From: Pseudomonas parasichuanensis
GTDB taxonomy: Bacteria > Pseudomonadota > Gammaproteobacteria > Pseudomonadales > Pseudomonadaceae
Assembly (NCBI RefSeq): GCF_021601385.1
Contig: NZ_BQHO01000007.1
Span: 144,080 to 208,079, forward strand
Length of the DNA: 64,000 bases
Direction of reading: 5' to 3'
In this document: positions 20,694 to 34,500 of the stretch, in pieces
Position numbering within the stretch: the first letter of the stretch is position 1
Layout: every line of letters begins with the position of its first letter
Translations under genes and position numbers: made by a program
Notes under the pieces: model-generated
What the model was told of the DNA's origin: nothing
The model's database searches: none
The model's input: only the letters and a program-made list of their open reading frames with translations

Positions 20694-21379
20694 AGTTCAA
20701 CCACCTTGACGCCAACCGAGTAGCGCTTCTCGAGATACTTCAACGCCAGCAGCGAGACACTGGTCAAGACCAGGTACAACGCCGCCACCGCCAGGAAGAA
20801 GGTGAAAGGTTCGCGGGTGGCATCGGCCGCCTGCTTGGCCTTGAACATCATGTCCTGCAGGCCGACCACCGAAATCAGCGCGGTCGCCTTGGTCAGCACC
20901 AGCCAATTGTTGGTGAAGCCCGGGATCGCCAGGCGGATCATCTGCGGCACCATGATGCGGAAGAACACCTGCAGGTTGCTCATGCCGTACGCCGCACCCG
21001 CCTCGGCCTGCCCCTTGGGGATGCCCAGGAAGGCGCCACGGAAGGTCTCCGACAGGTAGGCCCCGAAGATGAAGCCCAGGGTACCGATACCGGCCACCAG
21101 CGGGTTCAGGTCGATGTAGTCGTCATAGCCCAGCAGCGGTGCCAGCCGGTTGAGCAGGTCCTGGCCGCCGTAGAAGATCAGCAGGATCAACACCAGGTCA
21201 GGGATGCCACGGATCACCGTGGAGTACAGGTCACCCAGCCAGGCCAACCAGCGCACCGGCGACAAGCGCAGCGCCACACCGATCAGGCCGAGGACGATGG
21301 CCAGGGCCATCGACGAGAGGGCGAGCTGCAGCGTCAGCCACGCCCCATCGAGGATGACTGCCCCATAGCCTTTCAACAT
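20690..21379 (-). CDS. aotQ: Basic amino acid ABC transporter permease AotQ
   Basis: 229-aa HisQ-type permease, partner of AotM. It has hydrophobic helices throughout and the EAA loop KGQAEAGAAYGMSNLQVFFR. It lies 91 bp after the binding-protein gene. Confidence 0.93.
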   Translation of the reverse strand: MLKGYGAVILDGAWLTLQLALSSMALAIVLGLIGVALRLSPVRWLAWLGDLYSTVIRGIPDLVLILLIFYGGQDLLNRLAPLLGYDDYIDLNPLVAGIGTLGFIFGAYLSETFRGAFLGIPKGQAEAGAAYGMSNLQVFFRIMVPQMIRLAIPGFTNNWLVLTKATALISVVGLQDMMFKAKQAADATREPFTFFLAVAALYLVLTSVSLLALKYLEKRYSVGVKVVEL

Positions 21380-21470
21380 GATTGCAATTCCTCAGGGCTT
21401 GGGAATGAAAAATGGTGCAAACCTCAGAGATTCTGCTGTTTGCACCATTGCACAGGTGAAACCCGACGTC

Positions 21471-22256
21471 TTACTGAGCGTCAGGGCCGTAGATGTCGAA
21501 GTTGAAATACTTCTTCTCGATCTCTTTGTACTTGCCGTTGGCGCGGATCGCGTCGATGGCCTTGTTGATGCGCTCGCGGTTGGCGTCGTCACCCTTGCGC
21601 ACGGCGATGCCGATGCCGTCACCGAAGTACTTCGCGTCGGTGAACGCCGGGCCAACGAAGCTGAAACCCTTGCCGGCGTCGGTTTTCAGGAAACCGTCTT
21701 CGAGCAGGGTGGCATCAGCCACGGTGCCGTCGAGGCGGCCAGCCGCCACGTCCAGGTAGATTTCGTTCTGCGTGCCGTAAGGCACGACGGTGGCGCCTTT
21801 CGGGGCCAGGACTTCCTTGGCGAAGCGGTCGTGGATCGAGCCACGCTGCACACCGATCTTCTTGCCCTTGAGCTCACCCAGGCTCTCGCTGATGGCGGTA
21901 CCTTCCTTCATCACCAGGCGTGCCGGGGTGAGGTAGTAGCGCTTGGTGAAGTCAACCGACTTCTTGCGATCGTCAGTGATCGACATGGACGACAGGATGG
22001 CGTCGATCTTGCGCACTTTGAGTGCCGGGATCAGGCCATCGAATTCCTGCTCGACCCAGGTGCACTTGGCTTTCATCTCTTCGCACAGGGCGTTGCCGAT
22101 GTCGTAGTCGAAGCCGGCGATGCTGCCGTCGGGTTGCTTGAAGGCGAAGGGTGGGTAGGCGGCTTCGATACCGATCTTCAACGGCTTCTCATCGGCCTGC
22201 GATACCAGGGAAAACACGGAAAGCGCCAGGGCGCCAAGCAGTGCAAGCTTCTTCAT
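21471..22256 (-). CDS. aotJ: Arginine/ornithine periplasmic binding protein AotJ
   Basis: A 261-aa secreted binding protein of the LAO/HisJ family. The Sec signal peptide [21 protein letters not shown] is followed by the mature start [15 protein letters not shown] and the signature [14 protein letters not shown]. The ATG at 22256 is picked because longer starts would spoil the signal peptide. It is the first gene of the aot operon; an ArgR-like site lies 150-165 bp upstream. Confidence 0.93.
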   Translation of the reverse strand: MKKLALLGALALSVFSLVSQADEKPLKIGIEAAYPPFAFKQPDGSIAGFDYDIGNALCEEMKAKCTWVEQEFDGLIPALKVRKIDAILSSMSITDDRKKSVDFTKRYYLTPARLVMKEGTAISESLGELKGKKIGVQRGSIHDRFAKEVLAPKGATVVPYGTQNEIYLDVAAGRLDGTVADATLLEDGFLKTDAGKGFSFVGPAFTDAKYFGDGIGIAVRKGDDANRERINKAIDAIRANGKYKEIEKKYFNFDIYGPDAQ

Positions 22257-22385
22257 CAGGTAACTCCATCGGTACGGGGCAATACAAGGCAGGTGTAACG
22301 GCTGCCCGATATGCGAATGGGTACAACGCGAGCCGCGCAGGTTTCGACCAAGGTCGCAGACCACGAGCGAGTGAGTGGCATTTTA

Positions 22386-22422
22386 GCGACAGCCCGGTAG
22401 TCGATATTTCTTCAAAGCGACA
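22386..22422 (-). promoter_or_regulatory. Candidate ArgR operator upstream of aotJ
   Basis: Minus strand: TGTCGCTTTGAAGAAA at 22407-22422 fits TGTCGC-N8-AA, and a second TGTCGC follows at 22386-22391. The 31-bp spacing between them is not the usual ~21-bp repeat, so the second may be a weak half-site. Confidence 0.6.
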
Positions 22423-22704
22423 ACTAGTTACAGAAGCGCTTGAAACCACGGCGGGCGATATTGACAGCTCTCGCTGAATATGCAAGAGCAAAAGAGAAAT
22501 AACCTATATCCAAAGCAATAAGCGCGCCTATTATTGGCAAACCCTTGTATTCCGGCAAGTGCAGCGTGCCACGGTGCATGAAATGGCTGGAAATTCGCAC
22601 CGCGATAGCCCGCGAATGTTTCCGCAAGCCTCATTTGTGTGCGAAATCACCTACAGACACGGTTACCGATGAATGTCGGGTAACAGTCCATTCAGTAAAG
22701 CAAA

Positions 22705-22730
22705 AACCCCGCCGGTTGCCCGGCGGGGTT
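22705..22730 (-). terminator. Terminator downstream of acsA
   Basis: Stem AACCCCGCCGG/CCGGCGGGGTT followed on the minus strand by TTTTTG, a standard intrinsic terminator. Confidence 0.88.
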
Positions 22731-22768
22731 CTGCTGCATCTCGCAAATCAAGCAACTGTCTTGCGCAG

Positions 22769-22825
22769 CTTTTTCTGCAGGAGCGGCCTTGTGCCGCGAA
22801 AGGGCCGCAAAGCGGCCCCTTGCCA

Positions 22826-22826
<1 letters not shown>
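22769..22826. repeat. REP element (GGAGCGGCCTTGTGCCGCG family)
   Basis: A single copy of the Pseudomonas REP core followed by a GGGCCGC/GCGGCCC hairpin, at the 3' end of acsA. Confidence 0.8.
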
Positions 22827-24787
<1,961 letters not shown>

Positions 24788-25196
24788 CTGTGTTACCTCG
24801 GTGTAATAGTTGTTTTTGTATGGAACCGTTTGTAACTGTACCAGAGCGGCAAAAGCCATTCGACGTTGGTAGTAACGCAACCCGCCAAAGACCGGCCCAT
24901 CCGGCTCGACCGCTCTAACTCATGGCACACAGCCATCCGCGAGAAAAACCGGAGCATTTTTCCAAGGGATTGTTACAGATTCTGTCAAAAGACTTTATCA
25001 AAACCCCCTCTGTTTCAGCCGCAGCCACCCTCCTAGAATTCAACTCGCCAGCAACGGCAACGCGATTAACTTCTGGTTACAGCCCCCACGAAGGCAAAGT
25101 TGATCCGCACCTCATCCTGATAGTTGAACAACCGTTGTACTCGCGGCGCCACAAGCGCCGCGTGCCCCCTCACGACCTTAGACAGGTAAATAGAAA
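24788..25196. other. Divergent promoter region acsA / DUF2790 gene
   Basis: 409 bp without a supported ORF. It must contain both divergent promoters. The side near acsA has an A-rich leader (minus strand ACAAAAACAACTA); the side near 25197 has a CGCGGCG/CGCCGCG hairpin at 25142-25162. No riboswitch recognised. Confidence 0.6.
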
Positions 25197-25451
25197 ATGA
25201 AAGCTTTACTGGTATTGGTACTTGGCAGTCTTTGCGGCGCGGCACTGGCCGGCGAGGCAAAAGATGCCGAGCAGATTCCGGTTGAACAGTACAGTTATTC
25301 GCAGCACCTGGACATCGCCCGCGTCCTTTCCATGAGCGAAGTGCCCAATGTCTGCGAAGTGGTGCCGGCCCGTATGACCTACGAGGACTCCCAGGGCCAG
25401 AAGCACATTCTCGAATACCGCGTGATGGGCAACGGCTGCTCCAACGGCTGA
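25197..25451 (+). CDS. Small secreted DUF2790 protein
   Basis: An 84-aa protein with a clear Sec signal peptide (MKALLVLVLGSLCGAALAG) and a mature part with LDIARVLSMSEVPNVCEVVPARMTYED and a C-terminal GNGC. This is the DUF2790 pattern: two cysteines about 40 residues apart that may form a disulfide in the periplasm. Function is unknown. It stands alone between acsA and phhR. Confidence 0.8.
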   Translation: MKALLVLVLGSLCGAALAGEAKDAEQIPVEQYSYSQHLDIARVLSMSEVPNVCEVVPARMTYEDSQGQKHILEYRVMGNGCSNG

Positions 25452-25483
25452 CCCCGTGAATTGGGGCCCCTCCGGGGCCCTTT

Positions 25484-25545
25484 CGCGGCTAAAGCCGCGC
25501 CCACAGGGTCCGCACTATCCCTATGGCAGCGGCTTTAGCCGCGAA
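25484..25545. repeat. Inverted REP-like pair (GCGGCTAAAGCCGCG type)
   Basis: CGCGGCTAAAGCCGCGCCCACA and the inverted GGCAGCGGCTTTAGCCGCG form two palindromic arms between the DUF2790 gene and phhR (convergent). The core differs from the two other REP subfamilies in this window. Confidence 0.75.
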
Positions 25546-25573
25546 AAATATTGAAAGCCACAACTTATCGAAA

Positions 25574-27133
<1,560 letters not shown>

Positions 27134-27180
27134 GAAAGCTCTCGAAGCGGCCGAAGTTTTTCGTCGACACGCAGAAAAGT

Positions 27181-27198
27181 CGTAAAGATAAGCTGACA
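27181..27198. promoter_or_regulatory. Weak PhhR/TyrR-type box (distal)
   Basis: CGTAAA-N6-CTGACA resembles TGTAAA-N6-TTTACA with three mismatches. PhhR is known to bind two sites upstream of phhA in P. putida; this would be the weaker one. Confidence 0.4.
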
Positions 27199-27253
27199 AA
27201 TTCCACTTGAAGGCCAGCCCGATGCCCGTGATTTTCCGGGTTTACGGGCCTTT

Positions 27254-27271
27254 TGTAAAATTATCGTTACA
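27254..27271. promoter_or_regulatory. PhhR/TyrR-type box upstream of phhA
   Basis: TGTAAA-ATTATC-GTTACA, an 18-bp dyad with one mismatch to TGTAAA-N6-TTTACA, 119 bp before the phhA start codon. Confidence 0.75.
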
Positions 27272-27389
27272 AAACGGAAGGAGGTACAGGCCATCACACA
27301 GCCCGCACCCCCGTGCAAAGTGGCGAATGTAGGGATATTCCTATGGCATGTCCTGCACATAACAAGAAAGCCCTCACCAGGAGCGCCAC

Positions 27390-28178
27390 ATGAAACAGAC
27401 GCACTACGTGGCCCGCGAGCCCGATGCGCAAGGTTTTATCGACTACCCGCAGCAAGAGCATGCGGTGTGGAACACCCTGATTACCCGCCAGCTGAAAGTC
27501 ATCGAAGGCCGGGCCTGCCAGGAATACCTGGACGGCATCGAGCAGCTCAAGCTGCCCCATGACCGCATCCCGCAGCTGGGCGAAGTCAACAAGGTGCTCG
27601 GCGCCACCACCGGCTGGCAGGTTGCCCGCGTGCCGGCACTGATCCCCTTCCAGACCTTCTTCGAACTGCTGGCCAGCAAGCGCTTCCCGGTCGCCACCTT
27701 CATCCGCACCCCGGAAGAACTCGACTACCTGCAAGAGCCCGACATCTTCCACGAGATCTTCGGCCACTGCCCGCTGCTGACCAACCCCTGGTTCGCCGAA
27801 TTCACCCACACCTACGGCAAGCTCGGCCTGGCAGCCACCAAGGAACAGCGCGTCTACCTGGCGCGGCTGTACTGGATGACCATCGAGTTCGGCCTGATGG
27901 AAACCCCGCAAGGTCGCAAGATCTACGGCGGCGGCATCCTCTCGTCGCCCAAAGAGACCGTCTACAGCCTGTCCGGCGAGCCCGAGCACCAGGCCTTCGA
28001 CCCGATCGAAGCCATGCGCACGCCGTACCGCATCGACATCCTGCAGCCCCTGTACTTCGTCCTGCCGAACATGAAACGCCTGTTCGACCTGGCCCACGAA
28101 GACATCATGGCCATGGTCCACCAGGCCATGCAGCTGGGCCTGCACGCACCGAAGTTTCCACCCAAGGTCGCCGCCTGA
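27390..28178 (+). CDS. phhA: Phenylalanine-4-hydroxylase
   Basis: Converts phenylalanine to tyrosine with O2 and tetrahydropterin. The 262-aa bacterial monodomain form has the iron ligands H121 and H126 in FHEIFGHCPLL and E166 in YWMTIEFGL. A GGAG Shine-Dalgarno precedes the ATG at 27390. It is the first gene of phhABC; PhhB regenerates the pterin. Confidence 0.96.
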   Translation: MKQTHYVAREPDAQGFIDYPQQEHAVWNTLITRQLKVIEGRACQEYLDGIEQLKLPHDRIPQLGEVNKVLGATTGWQVARVPALIPFQTFFELLASKRFPVATFIRTPEELDYLQEPDIFHEIFGHCPLLTNPWFAEFTHTYGKLGLAATKEQRVYLARLYWMTIEFGLMETPQGRKIYGGGILSSPKETVYSLSGEPEHQAFDPIEAMRTPYRIDILQPLYFVLPNMKRLFDLAHEDIMAMVHQAMQLGLHAPKFPPKVAA

Positions 28179-28220
28179 GCCGCCTTCGTCGATAACAACT
28201 CAAAACGGAAAATACTCACC

Positions 28221-28577
28221 ATGAATGCCTTGAACCAAGCCCACTGCGAAGCCTGCCGCGCCGATGCCCCGAAAGTCACCGACGAGGAACTGGCGGTACT
28301 GATCCGCGAGATCCCGGACTGGAACATCGAAGTGCGCGACGGCCACATGGAGCTCGAGCGCGTCTTCCTGTTCAAGAACTTCAAGCACGCCCTGGCCTTC
28401 ACCAACGCCGTGGGTGAAATCGCCGAGGCCGAAGGCCACCACCCGGGCCTGATGACCGAGTGGGGCAAGGTCACCGTGACCTGGTGGAGCCACTCGATCA
28501 AAGGCCTGCACCGCAACGACTTCATCATGTGCGCCCGCACCGACAAGGTCGCCGAGACCGCCGAAGGGCGCAAGTGA
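28221..28577 (+). CDS. phhB: Pterin-4a-carbinolamine dehydratase
   Basis: 118 aa; dehydrates the 4a-hydroxy-pterin made by PhhA so the cofactor can be recycled. The DCoH signature EAEGHHPGL with the catalytic His pair is present, as is [13 protein letters not shown]. Its stop TGA overlaps the phhC start ATG by one base. Confidence 0.95.
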   Translation: MNALNQAHCEACRADAPKVTDEELAVLIREIPDWNIEVRDGHMELERVFLFKNFKHALAFTNAVGEIAEAEGHHPGLMTEWGKVTVTWWSHSIKGLHRNDFIMCARTDKVAETAEGRK

Positions 28578-29770
28578 TGCACTTCGCGGCGATCGGGCGG
28601 GTCCCTGGCGACCCGATCCTCGGGCTGATGGAGGCCTACGCGCGCGATGACAACCCGGCCAAGTTCGACCTGGGCGTCGGCGTGTTCAAGGACGCCCAGG
28701 GCCTGACGCCGATACCTTCGGCGGTCAAGCAGGCCGAACAACGCCTGGTTGCCCAGCAAGCCAGCAAAAGCTACATCGGCGGCCACGGCGACGCAGCCTT
28801 TGGCCGCCTGATCAGCGAACTGGTGCTGGGTAGCGCTTCGCCGCTGCTGGCCAACCAGCGCGCTGGCGCCACCCAGACCCCGGGCGGCACTGGCGCACTG
28901 CGCCTGGCGGCGGAGTTCATCGCCCAGTGCCTGCCGGGCCGCGGCCTGTGGCTGAGCGACCCGACCTGGCCGATCCACGAGACGATCTTCGCCGGCGCCG
29001 GCCTGAAGGTGTCGCACTACCCCTACGTGGGCAGCGACAACCGCCTGAACGTTGCCGGCATGCTCGCCGCGCTGGAACAGGCACCGGAAGGCGACGTGGT
29101 GCTGCTGCACGCCTGCTGCCACAACCCCACCGGTTTCGACCTGGGCCAGGATGACTGGCGCGCGGTGCTCGACGTCGTCAAGCGGCGCAACCTGCTGCCA
29201 CTGATCGACTTCGCCTACCAGGGTTTTGGCGATGGCCTGGAACAGGACGCCTGGGCCGTGCGCCTGTTCGCCGCCGAGTTGCCGGAACTGCTGATCACCA
29301 GCTCCTGCTCGAAGAACTTCGGCCTGTACCGCGACCGCACCGGCGCCCTGCTGGTGTGCAGCCACGACGCCGAGAAACTGCAGGACGTACGCAGCCAGCT
29401 GGCGCTGCTTGCCCGCAACCTGTGGTCGACGCCGCCGGACCATGGCGCCGCCGTGGTCGCGCAGATCCTTGGCGACCCGGCGCTCAAGGCGCTGTGGGTC
29501 GAGGAAGTCGAGGCCATGCGCCAACGCATCGCCGAACTGCGCCAAGGGCTGGTCGAGGCCCTGGTGCCGCACGGGCTGGCCGAGCGCTTCGCGCACATTG
29601 CCGCGCAACGCGGGATGTTCTCGTATACCGGGCTGAACCCGGAGCAAGTGCGCCTGCTGCGTGAAAAGCACAGCGTGTACATGGTCGGCACTGGCCGGGC
29701 GAATATCGCCGGGGCCGATACCAAGCGCCTGGAACAGCTGGCTGCGGCAATCGCCGACGTCTGTAATTGA
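28577..29770 (+). CDS. phhC: Aromatic amino acid aminotransferase PhhC
   Basis: PLP aminotransferase (class I, AspC/TyrB fold, 397 aa) that takes tyrosine/phenylalanine to the 2-oxoacid. It begins [43 protein letters not shown] and the PLP lysine block ITSSCSKNFGLYRDRTGAL are visible. The start overlaps phhB by one base, so the two are translationally coupled. Confidence 0.92.
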   Translation: MHFAAIGRVPGDPILGLMEAYARDDNPAKFDLGVGVFKDAQGLTPIPSAVKQAEQRLVAQQASKSYIGGHGDAAFGRLISELVLGSASPLLANQRAGATQTPGGTGALRLAAEFIAQCLPGRGLWLSDPTWPIHETIFAGAGLKVSHYPYVGSDNRLNVAGMLAALEQAPEGDVVLLHACCHNPTGFDLGQDDWRAVLDVVKRRNLLPLIDFAYQGFGDGLEQDAWAVRLFAAELPELLITSSCSKNFGLYRDRTGALLVCSHDAEKLQDVRSQLALLARNLWSTPPDHGAAVVAQILGDPALKALWVEEVEAMRQRIAELRQGLVEALVPHGLAERFAHIAAQRGMFSYTGLNPEQVRLLREKHSVYMVGTGRANIAGADTKRLEQLAAAIADVCN

Positions 29771-29776
29771 TATTTT

Positions 29777-29795
29777 GGGGCCGCTTTGCGGCCCC
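29777..29795 (+). terminator. Terminator of phhABC
   Basis: Stem GGGGCCGC/GCGGCCCC with loop TTT, then ATTATT. It lies 7 bp beyond the phhC stop. Confidence 0.7.
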
Positions 29796-29967
29796 ATTAT
29801 TCAGACCCCATACCCCCCGCACCGTCCGATATCCGCCCGTAAAAACCGACCCACGGGGCGGAAAAATCTCAAACTGTCATCCTCACTGCTGTATCCTGCC
29901 CCTGCTTTTCGAAGCCACACACGCGCCACGCGCAGTCTTTTCACTCACACTTGCGAGGAACGACGAG

Positions 29968-30096
29968 ATGCATGAAATCCCGAATCTTCCCTTCCCAAGC
30001 CTGAACCCCGAAGAGCAATCCGTTGCCGCCCACGCCGAACCGACGCCTGCCGTCGAACCGCACGGTGACGATCAATCCAGCGCCGACCAGGAATAA
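29968..30096 (+). CDS. Small acidic protein, 42 aa, unknown
   Basis: The ATG at 29968 follows GAGGAACGACGAG, a good Shine-Dalgarno. The product starts MHEIPNLPFPSLNPEEQS and ends in a Pro/Glu/Asp/Gln-rich tail with no hydrophobic segment, so it is probably cytoplasmic and unstructured. It has its own start site and is not part of the phhABC frame. Function unknown; it may be a genuine small protein or a leader for the MFS gene 100 bp downstream. Confidence 0.55.
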   Translation: MHEIPNLPFPSLNPEEQSVAAHAEPTPAVEPHGDDQSSADQE

Positions 30097-30195
30097 CCGC
30101 GCAGACCCCGACAGTGTGAAAACGGCTGGCCTGTGGGAACCTCCCCGCCATCGCGTTTTCACACCGTCCAGAACCTCTACCCTCCGAAGGCCCCC

Positions 30196-31395
30196 ATGCC
30201 CGATTCACCGCGCCCCCTTGCGGTCACCCTGCAAGTCGTCTCGATCGTCCTCTTCACCTTCATCGGCTACCTGAACATCGGCATCCCCCTTGCCGTGTTG
30301 CCGGGCTATGTGCACAACCAACTGGGTTTCAGCGCCGTCATCGCCGGCCTGGTGATCAGTGTGCAGTACCTGGCCACCCTGCTCAGCCGCCCTACCGCCA
30401 GCCGCATCATCGACAACCTCGGCAGCAAGAAAGCCGTGATGTGGGGCCTGGCCGGCTGCGGCCTGAGCGGCGTATTCATGCTCGCCTGCCACTTCCTCAC
30501 GCCTTGGCCGTGGCTGAGCCTGGCCTGCCTGCTGATCGGCCGCCTGGTACTGGGCAGCGCGGAAAGCCTGGTGGGCTCGGGTTCGATCGGCTGGGGCATT
30601 GGTCGGGTCGGCGCGAACAACACCGCCAAGGTGATCTCCTGGAACGGTATCGCCAGCTATGGCGCACTGGCCATCGGCGCGCCGCTGGGGGTGCTGATGG
30701 TCAAGCACCTCGGGCTGTGGAGCATGGGCGCGAGCATCATCCTGCTGGGCGTGCTCGGCCTGCTGCTGGCCTGGCCCAAGCGCGCAGCGCCGGTGGTCAG
30801 CGGGGTGCGCCTGCCCTTTTTGCAAGTACTGGGCAAGGTGTTCCCCCATGGTTCGGGGCTGGCGCTGGGCTCGATCGGTTTCGGCACCATCGCCACCTTC
30901 ATCACCCTGTATTACGCCAGCCGCGACTGGCCCAACGCAGCGCTGACCCTGAGCCTGTTCGGCGCCAGCTTCATCAGCGCACGGCTGCTGTTCGGCAACA
31001 TGATCAACCGCCTGGGTGGTTTTCGCGTGGCAATCGCTTGCCTGTCGGTGGAGACCCTGGGGTTGCTGATGCTGTGGCTGGCACCAAGCGCCGAAATAGC
31101 TCTGGCCGGGGCGGCGCTCAGTGGTTTCGGGTTCTCGCTGGTGTTCCCGGCACTGGGCGTCGAGGCGGTGAACCAGGTATCGGCGGCCAACCGCGGTGCA
31201 GCGGTGGGGGCGTATTCGCTGTTCATCGATTTGTCGCTGGGGATTACCGGGCCGCTGGTGGGCGCGGTGGCGGCGGGGTTCGGGTTTGCCTCGATGTTCC
31301 TGTTTGCGGCAGGTGCAGCGGCGTGCGGACTGGTGTTGAGCCTGTATCTGTACCGCCAGGCGCGGCGAATGCGCCAGCGCGCTGATCAATCCTGA
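30196..31395 (+). CDS. MFS transporter (YhhS/YfcJ type)
   Basis: A 399-aa permease with about 12 membrane helices. The N-terminal half has [17 protein letters not shown] and [18 protein letters not shown] (the MFS loop 2-3 motif). The family (UPF0226) contains drug/arabinose-type exporters of unsettled substrate. The ATG at 30196 is preferred because the segment before it is polar and unlike the family. Confidence 0.85.
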   Translation: MPDSPRPLAVTLQVVSIVLFTFIGYLNIGIPLAVLPGYVHNQLGFSAVIAGLVISVQYLATLLSRPTASRIIDNLGSKKAVMWGLAGCGLSGVFMLACHFLTPWPWLSLACLLIGRLVLGSAESLVGSGSIGWGIGRVGANNTAKVISWNGIASYGALAIGAPLGVLMVKHLGLWSMGASIILLGVLGLLLAWPKRAAPVVSGVRLPFLQVLGKVFPHGSGLALGSIGFGTIATFITLYYASRDWPNAALTLSLFGASFISARLLFGNMINRLGGFRVAIACLSVETLGLLMLWLAPSAEIALAGAALSGFGFSLVFPALGVEAVNQVSAANRGAAVGAYSLFIDLSLGITGPLVGAVAAGFGFASMFLFAAGAAACGLVLSLYLYRQARRMRQRADQS

Positions 31396-31411
31396 TTCAA
31401 CTTTCGCTTCA

Positions 31412-31508
31412 CCGGCCTCATCGCCGGCAAGCCGGCTCCCACAGGGTTAGCGCATGGCTCGGGCTTATGCGATCAGAGTGGGAGCCGGCTTGCCGGCGAT
31501 TGGGCCGC
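31412..31508. repeat. Inverted REP pair (GCCGGCAAGCCGGCTCCCAC family)
   Basis: Two inverted copies, ATCGCCGGCAAGCCGGCTCC and its complement GGAGCCGGCTTGCCGGCGAT, about 50 bp apart, between the convergent MFS and ydiJ-like genes. Confidence 0.9.
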
Positions 31509-31530
31509 ATAGCGGCCCCCGACAATCTCA

Positions 31531-34500
31531 CTAGCGTTGCGCGTACTGCAGCACTACTTCCAGCGGATGGCGCAACTGCTTCTCGGTCATGCGCTTGACC
31601 TGGCTGCGGCACGAATAACCGGTCGCCAGCGCCTCGCCATCCTTGTCCAGCTTGGTCGCCCAGGACTGCTCGAAGATGGTCTTCGAAGTTTCCTGGTTAC
31701 GCGCCTCATGCCCATAGGTACCGGACATGCCACAGCACCCCGTGGCCTCGGTAACCAGCTTCAGGCCCATGCGCGCGAACACCTGCTCCCACTGCTTGGT
31801 ACTGGCCGGCACGTTGGTCTTCTCGGTGCAGTGGGCCATCAGGCGGTAGCTGCCCGCCTTGGCCGGCGCCTGCTCGGGCAGCACGTCCATCAGCCATTCC
31901 TGGGGCAGCAGCACCTGCGGGCAGCCCTCCAGGCCGTCGACCTTCTGGTACTCCTGGCGATACACCAGGGTCATCGCCGGGTCCAGGCCCACCAGTGGCA
32001 CACCGCAGTCGGCCAGGGCCTTGAGCTGGGTGCCGTTGCGGATCGCCGCCTTGGCAAAGGCGCCGAGGAAACCCTGCACATGCAGCGGCTTGCCGTTGGC
32101 GCTGTAGGGCGCGAGGAACACCTTGTGCCCCAGGCGATGGGCCAGCTCGATGAACGAGGCCAGCAACGGCGTCTCGAAGTAGCGGGTGAAGGCGTCCTGC
32201 ACCAGCACGATGCTGCGCTCGCGCTGGGCCGGGGTCAGTTCGCGCAGGGCCGGCACGCTGGCCACCTGCACCCGGCAACGGGTCAGGGTGGCCTGGAAGT
32301 TGAAGCGGCTGATCAGCGGGCTGTCGACCATGCCGACCTGGTCCGCCAGCAGCTTGCTTACCCACTTCGAGCCCATCACCGCGTTGTACAGGCCCGGCGC
32401 GTGGGCCAGGTACGGAATGGTGAACTCCAGCGAACCGATCAGGTAATCACGCAGCGGGCGCTGGTAACGGCCGTGGTACAGCTCGAGGAAGCGCGAGCGG
32501 AAGTCCGGCACATTGACCTTGATCGGGCACTGCCCCGCGCAGGACTTGCACGCCAGGCAACCGGCCATGGCGTCATACACCTCGTGAGAAAAATCTTGCT
32601 GCCCCTGCTGTTGCGCACGGCTGTTGCGCAGCCGAGCCGGCAGCCCCTTGAGCCAGGAGGCCTTGCGCTGGGCGGCGGCCAGCACGTCGATGTTGGCCTC
32701 GCCCTGCAGGCGCAGCCATTCGCGGATCAACGAAGCGCGGCCCTTGGGCGAGTGCTGGCGTTCGCGGGTGGCCTTCCACGACGGGCACATGGCGTCGTTG
32801 GGGTCGTAGTTGTAGCAGGCGCCGTTGCCGTTGCAGTGCACGGCGCTGCCGAAGCTCTGCCACACGCGCTCGTCGATGCTGCGGTCCAGATCGCCACGCA
32901 GGGTCACGCCATCCACCGGGGTCAGGCCTTCGGCGCTGTCCGGCGGGGTGCAGATCTTGCCGGGGTTGAGCTGGTTGTGTGGGTCGAACGCGCCCTTGAG
33001 GCGCTGCAGCGCCGGGTACAGCTCACCGAAATACTCTGGCACATACTCCGAGCGCAGGCCCTTGCCGTGCTCGCCCCACAGCAGGCCGCCATAGCTTTTG
33101 GTCAGCGCCGCCACGGCATCGGAGATCGGCTTGACCAGGGCGGCCTGGGCCGGGTCCTTCATGTCCAGCGCCGGGCGCACGTGCAGCACGCCGGCATCGA
33201 CGTGGCCGAACATGCCGTAGGCCAGGCCATAGCCATCGAGCAGCGCACGGAAGTCGGCAATGTAATCGGCCAGTTGCTCTGGTGGTACCGCGGTGTCCTC
33301 GACGAACGGCTGCGGGCGCACTTCGCCCTCGACGTTGCCCAGCAGCCCCACCGAGCGCTTGCGCATCACATAGACGCGGGTCACTGCCTCGGCGCCTTCA
33401 GCCAGGGTGTGGCCCAGGCGCTCGACACCCTTGTCGGCCTGCAGGTGCGCGACGAAGGCCTGGACCCGGGCATTGACCTCGTCCGGCTCGTCACCGCAGA
33501 ACTCCACCAGGTTGATGCCCAGGGTCGGGCGCTCGGGGTCGGCCGGGAAGTATTCGGCGACGCTGTGCCAGACGATGTCCTTCATCGCCAGCATCAACAC
33601 CTTGGAGTCGACGGTCTCGATCGACAGCGGCTTGTGCGCCATCAATGCATTGGCGTCGCGCAGGGCGTCCATGAAGCTGGTGTAGCGCACGTTGACCAGC
33701 ACGGCGTACTTGGGGATCGGCAGCACGTTGAGCTTGGCCTCGACCACATAGCCCAGCGAGCCCTCGGCGCCGCACAGCACGCTGTTGAGGTTGAAGCGGC
33801 CCTGCTCGTCGCGCAGGTGCGCCAGGTCATAGCCGGTCAGGCAGCGGTTGAGCTTGGGGAAGGTGCTCTCGATCAGCTCACCCTGGGTTTCCTGGATCTC
33901 GCGGGCCATGCGGTAAACCTCGCCCACCCGCCCGGGGGCGGCGCAAGCCTGCGCCAGCGCCGCGTCGTCGATCGGCAGGCTGTGCAGGCGCTCGCCACCG
34001 AGCAGCACGCTGTGCAGCTCCAGCACGTGGTCGCGGGTCTTGCCGTAGGTGCAGCTGCCCTGGCCGCTGGCGTCGGTGTTGATCATGCCGCCCACGGTGG
34101 CGCGGTTGGAGGTGGACAGCTCGGGGGCGAAGAACAGCCCGTGGGGCTTGAGCGCGGCGTTGAGCTGGTCCTTGACCGTGCCGGCCTGCACCCGCACCCA
34201 GCGCTCCTCGACGTTGATTTCGAGGATCTTGTTCATGTGCCGCGAGAGATCGACGACGATACCGTCGGTCAACGACTGGCCGTTGGTACCGGTACCACCA
34301 CCGCGCGGGGTGAGCTTAATGGCATGAAAGCGCGGTTCGGCCATCAGCGTGGCGACCCGCACCACATCGTCGGCGTCCAGCGGGAACACCGCCGCCTGGG
34401 GCAGGCGCTGGTAGATCGAGTTGTCGGTGGCCAGCACGGTACGGGTGCCGTAGTCGGCACTGATCTGGCCACGGAAGCCATTGTTCTTCAGGGCTTCGAG

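Larger units (their letters stand above)
22257..22825. other. Intergenic region between aotJ and acsA
   Basis: 569 bp. It holds the aotJ promoter/operator area (22386-22422), about 230 bp of AT-richer sequence (22465-22695) with no ORF I can support, the acsA terminator (22705-22730) and one REP element touching the acsA stop. Confidence 0.65.

Noticed and set aside
22424-22634. Two overlapping minus-strand ORFs of 67-68 codons between aot and acs
   Set aside because: No ribosome site, no domain, and the start region overlaps the ArgR-like operator area.
27330-27365. Sigma-54 promoter before phhA (TGGCATGTCCTGCA)
   Set aside because: GG and GC are 10 bp apart rather than the required 12, and PhhR here lacks GAFTGA.
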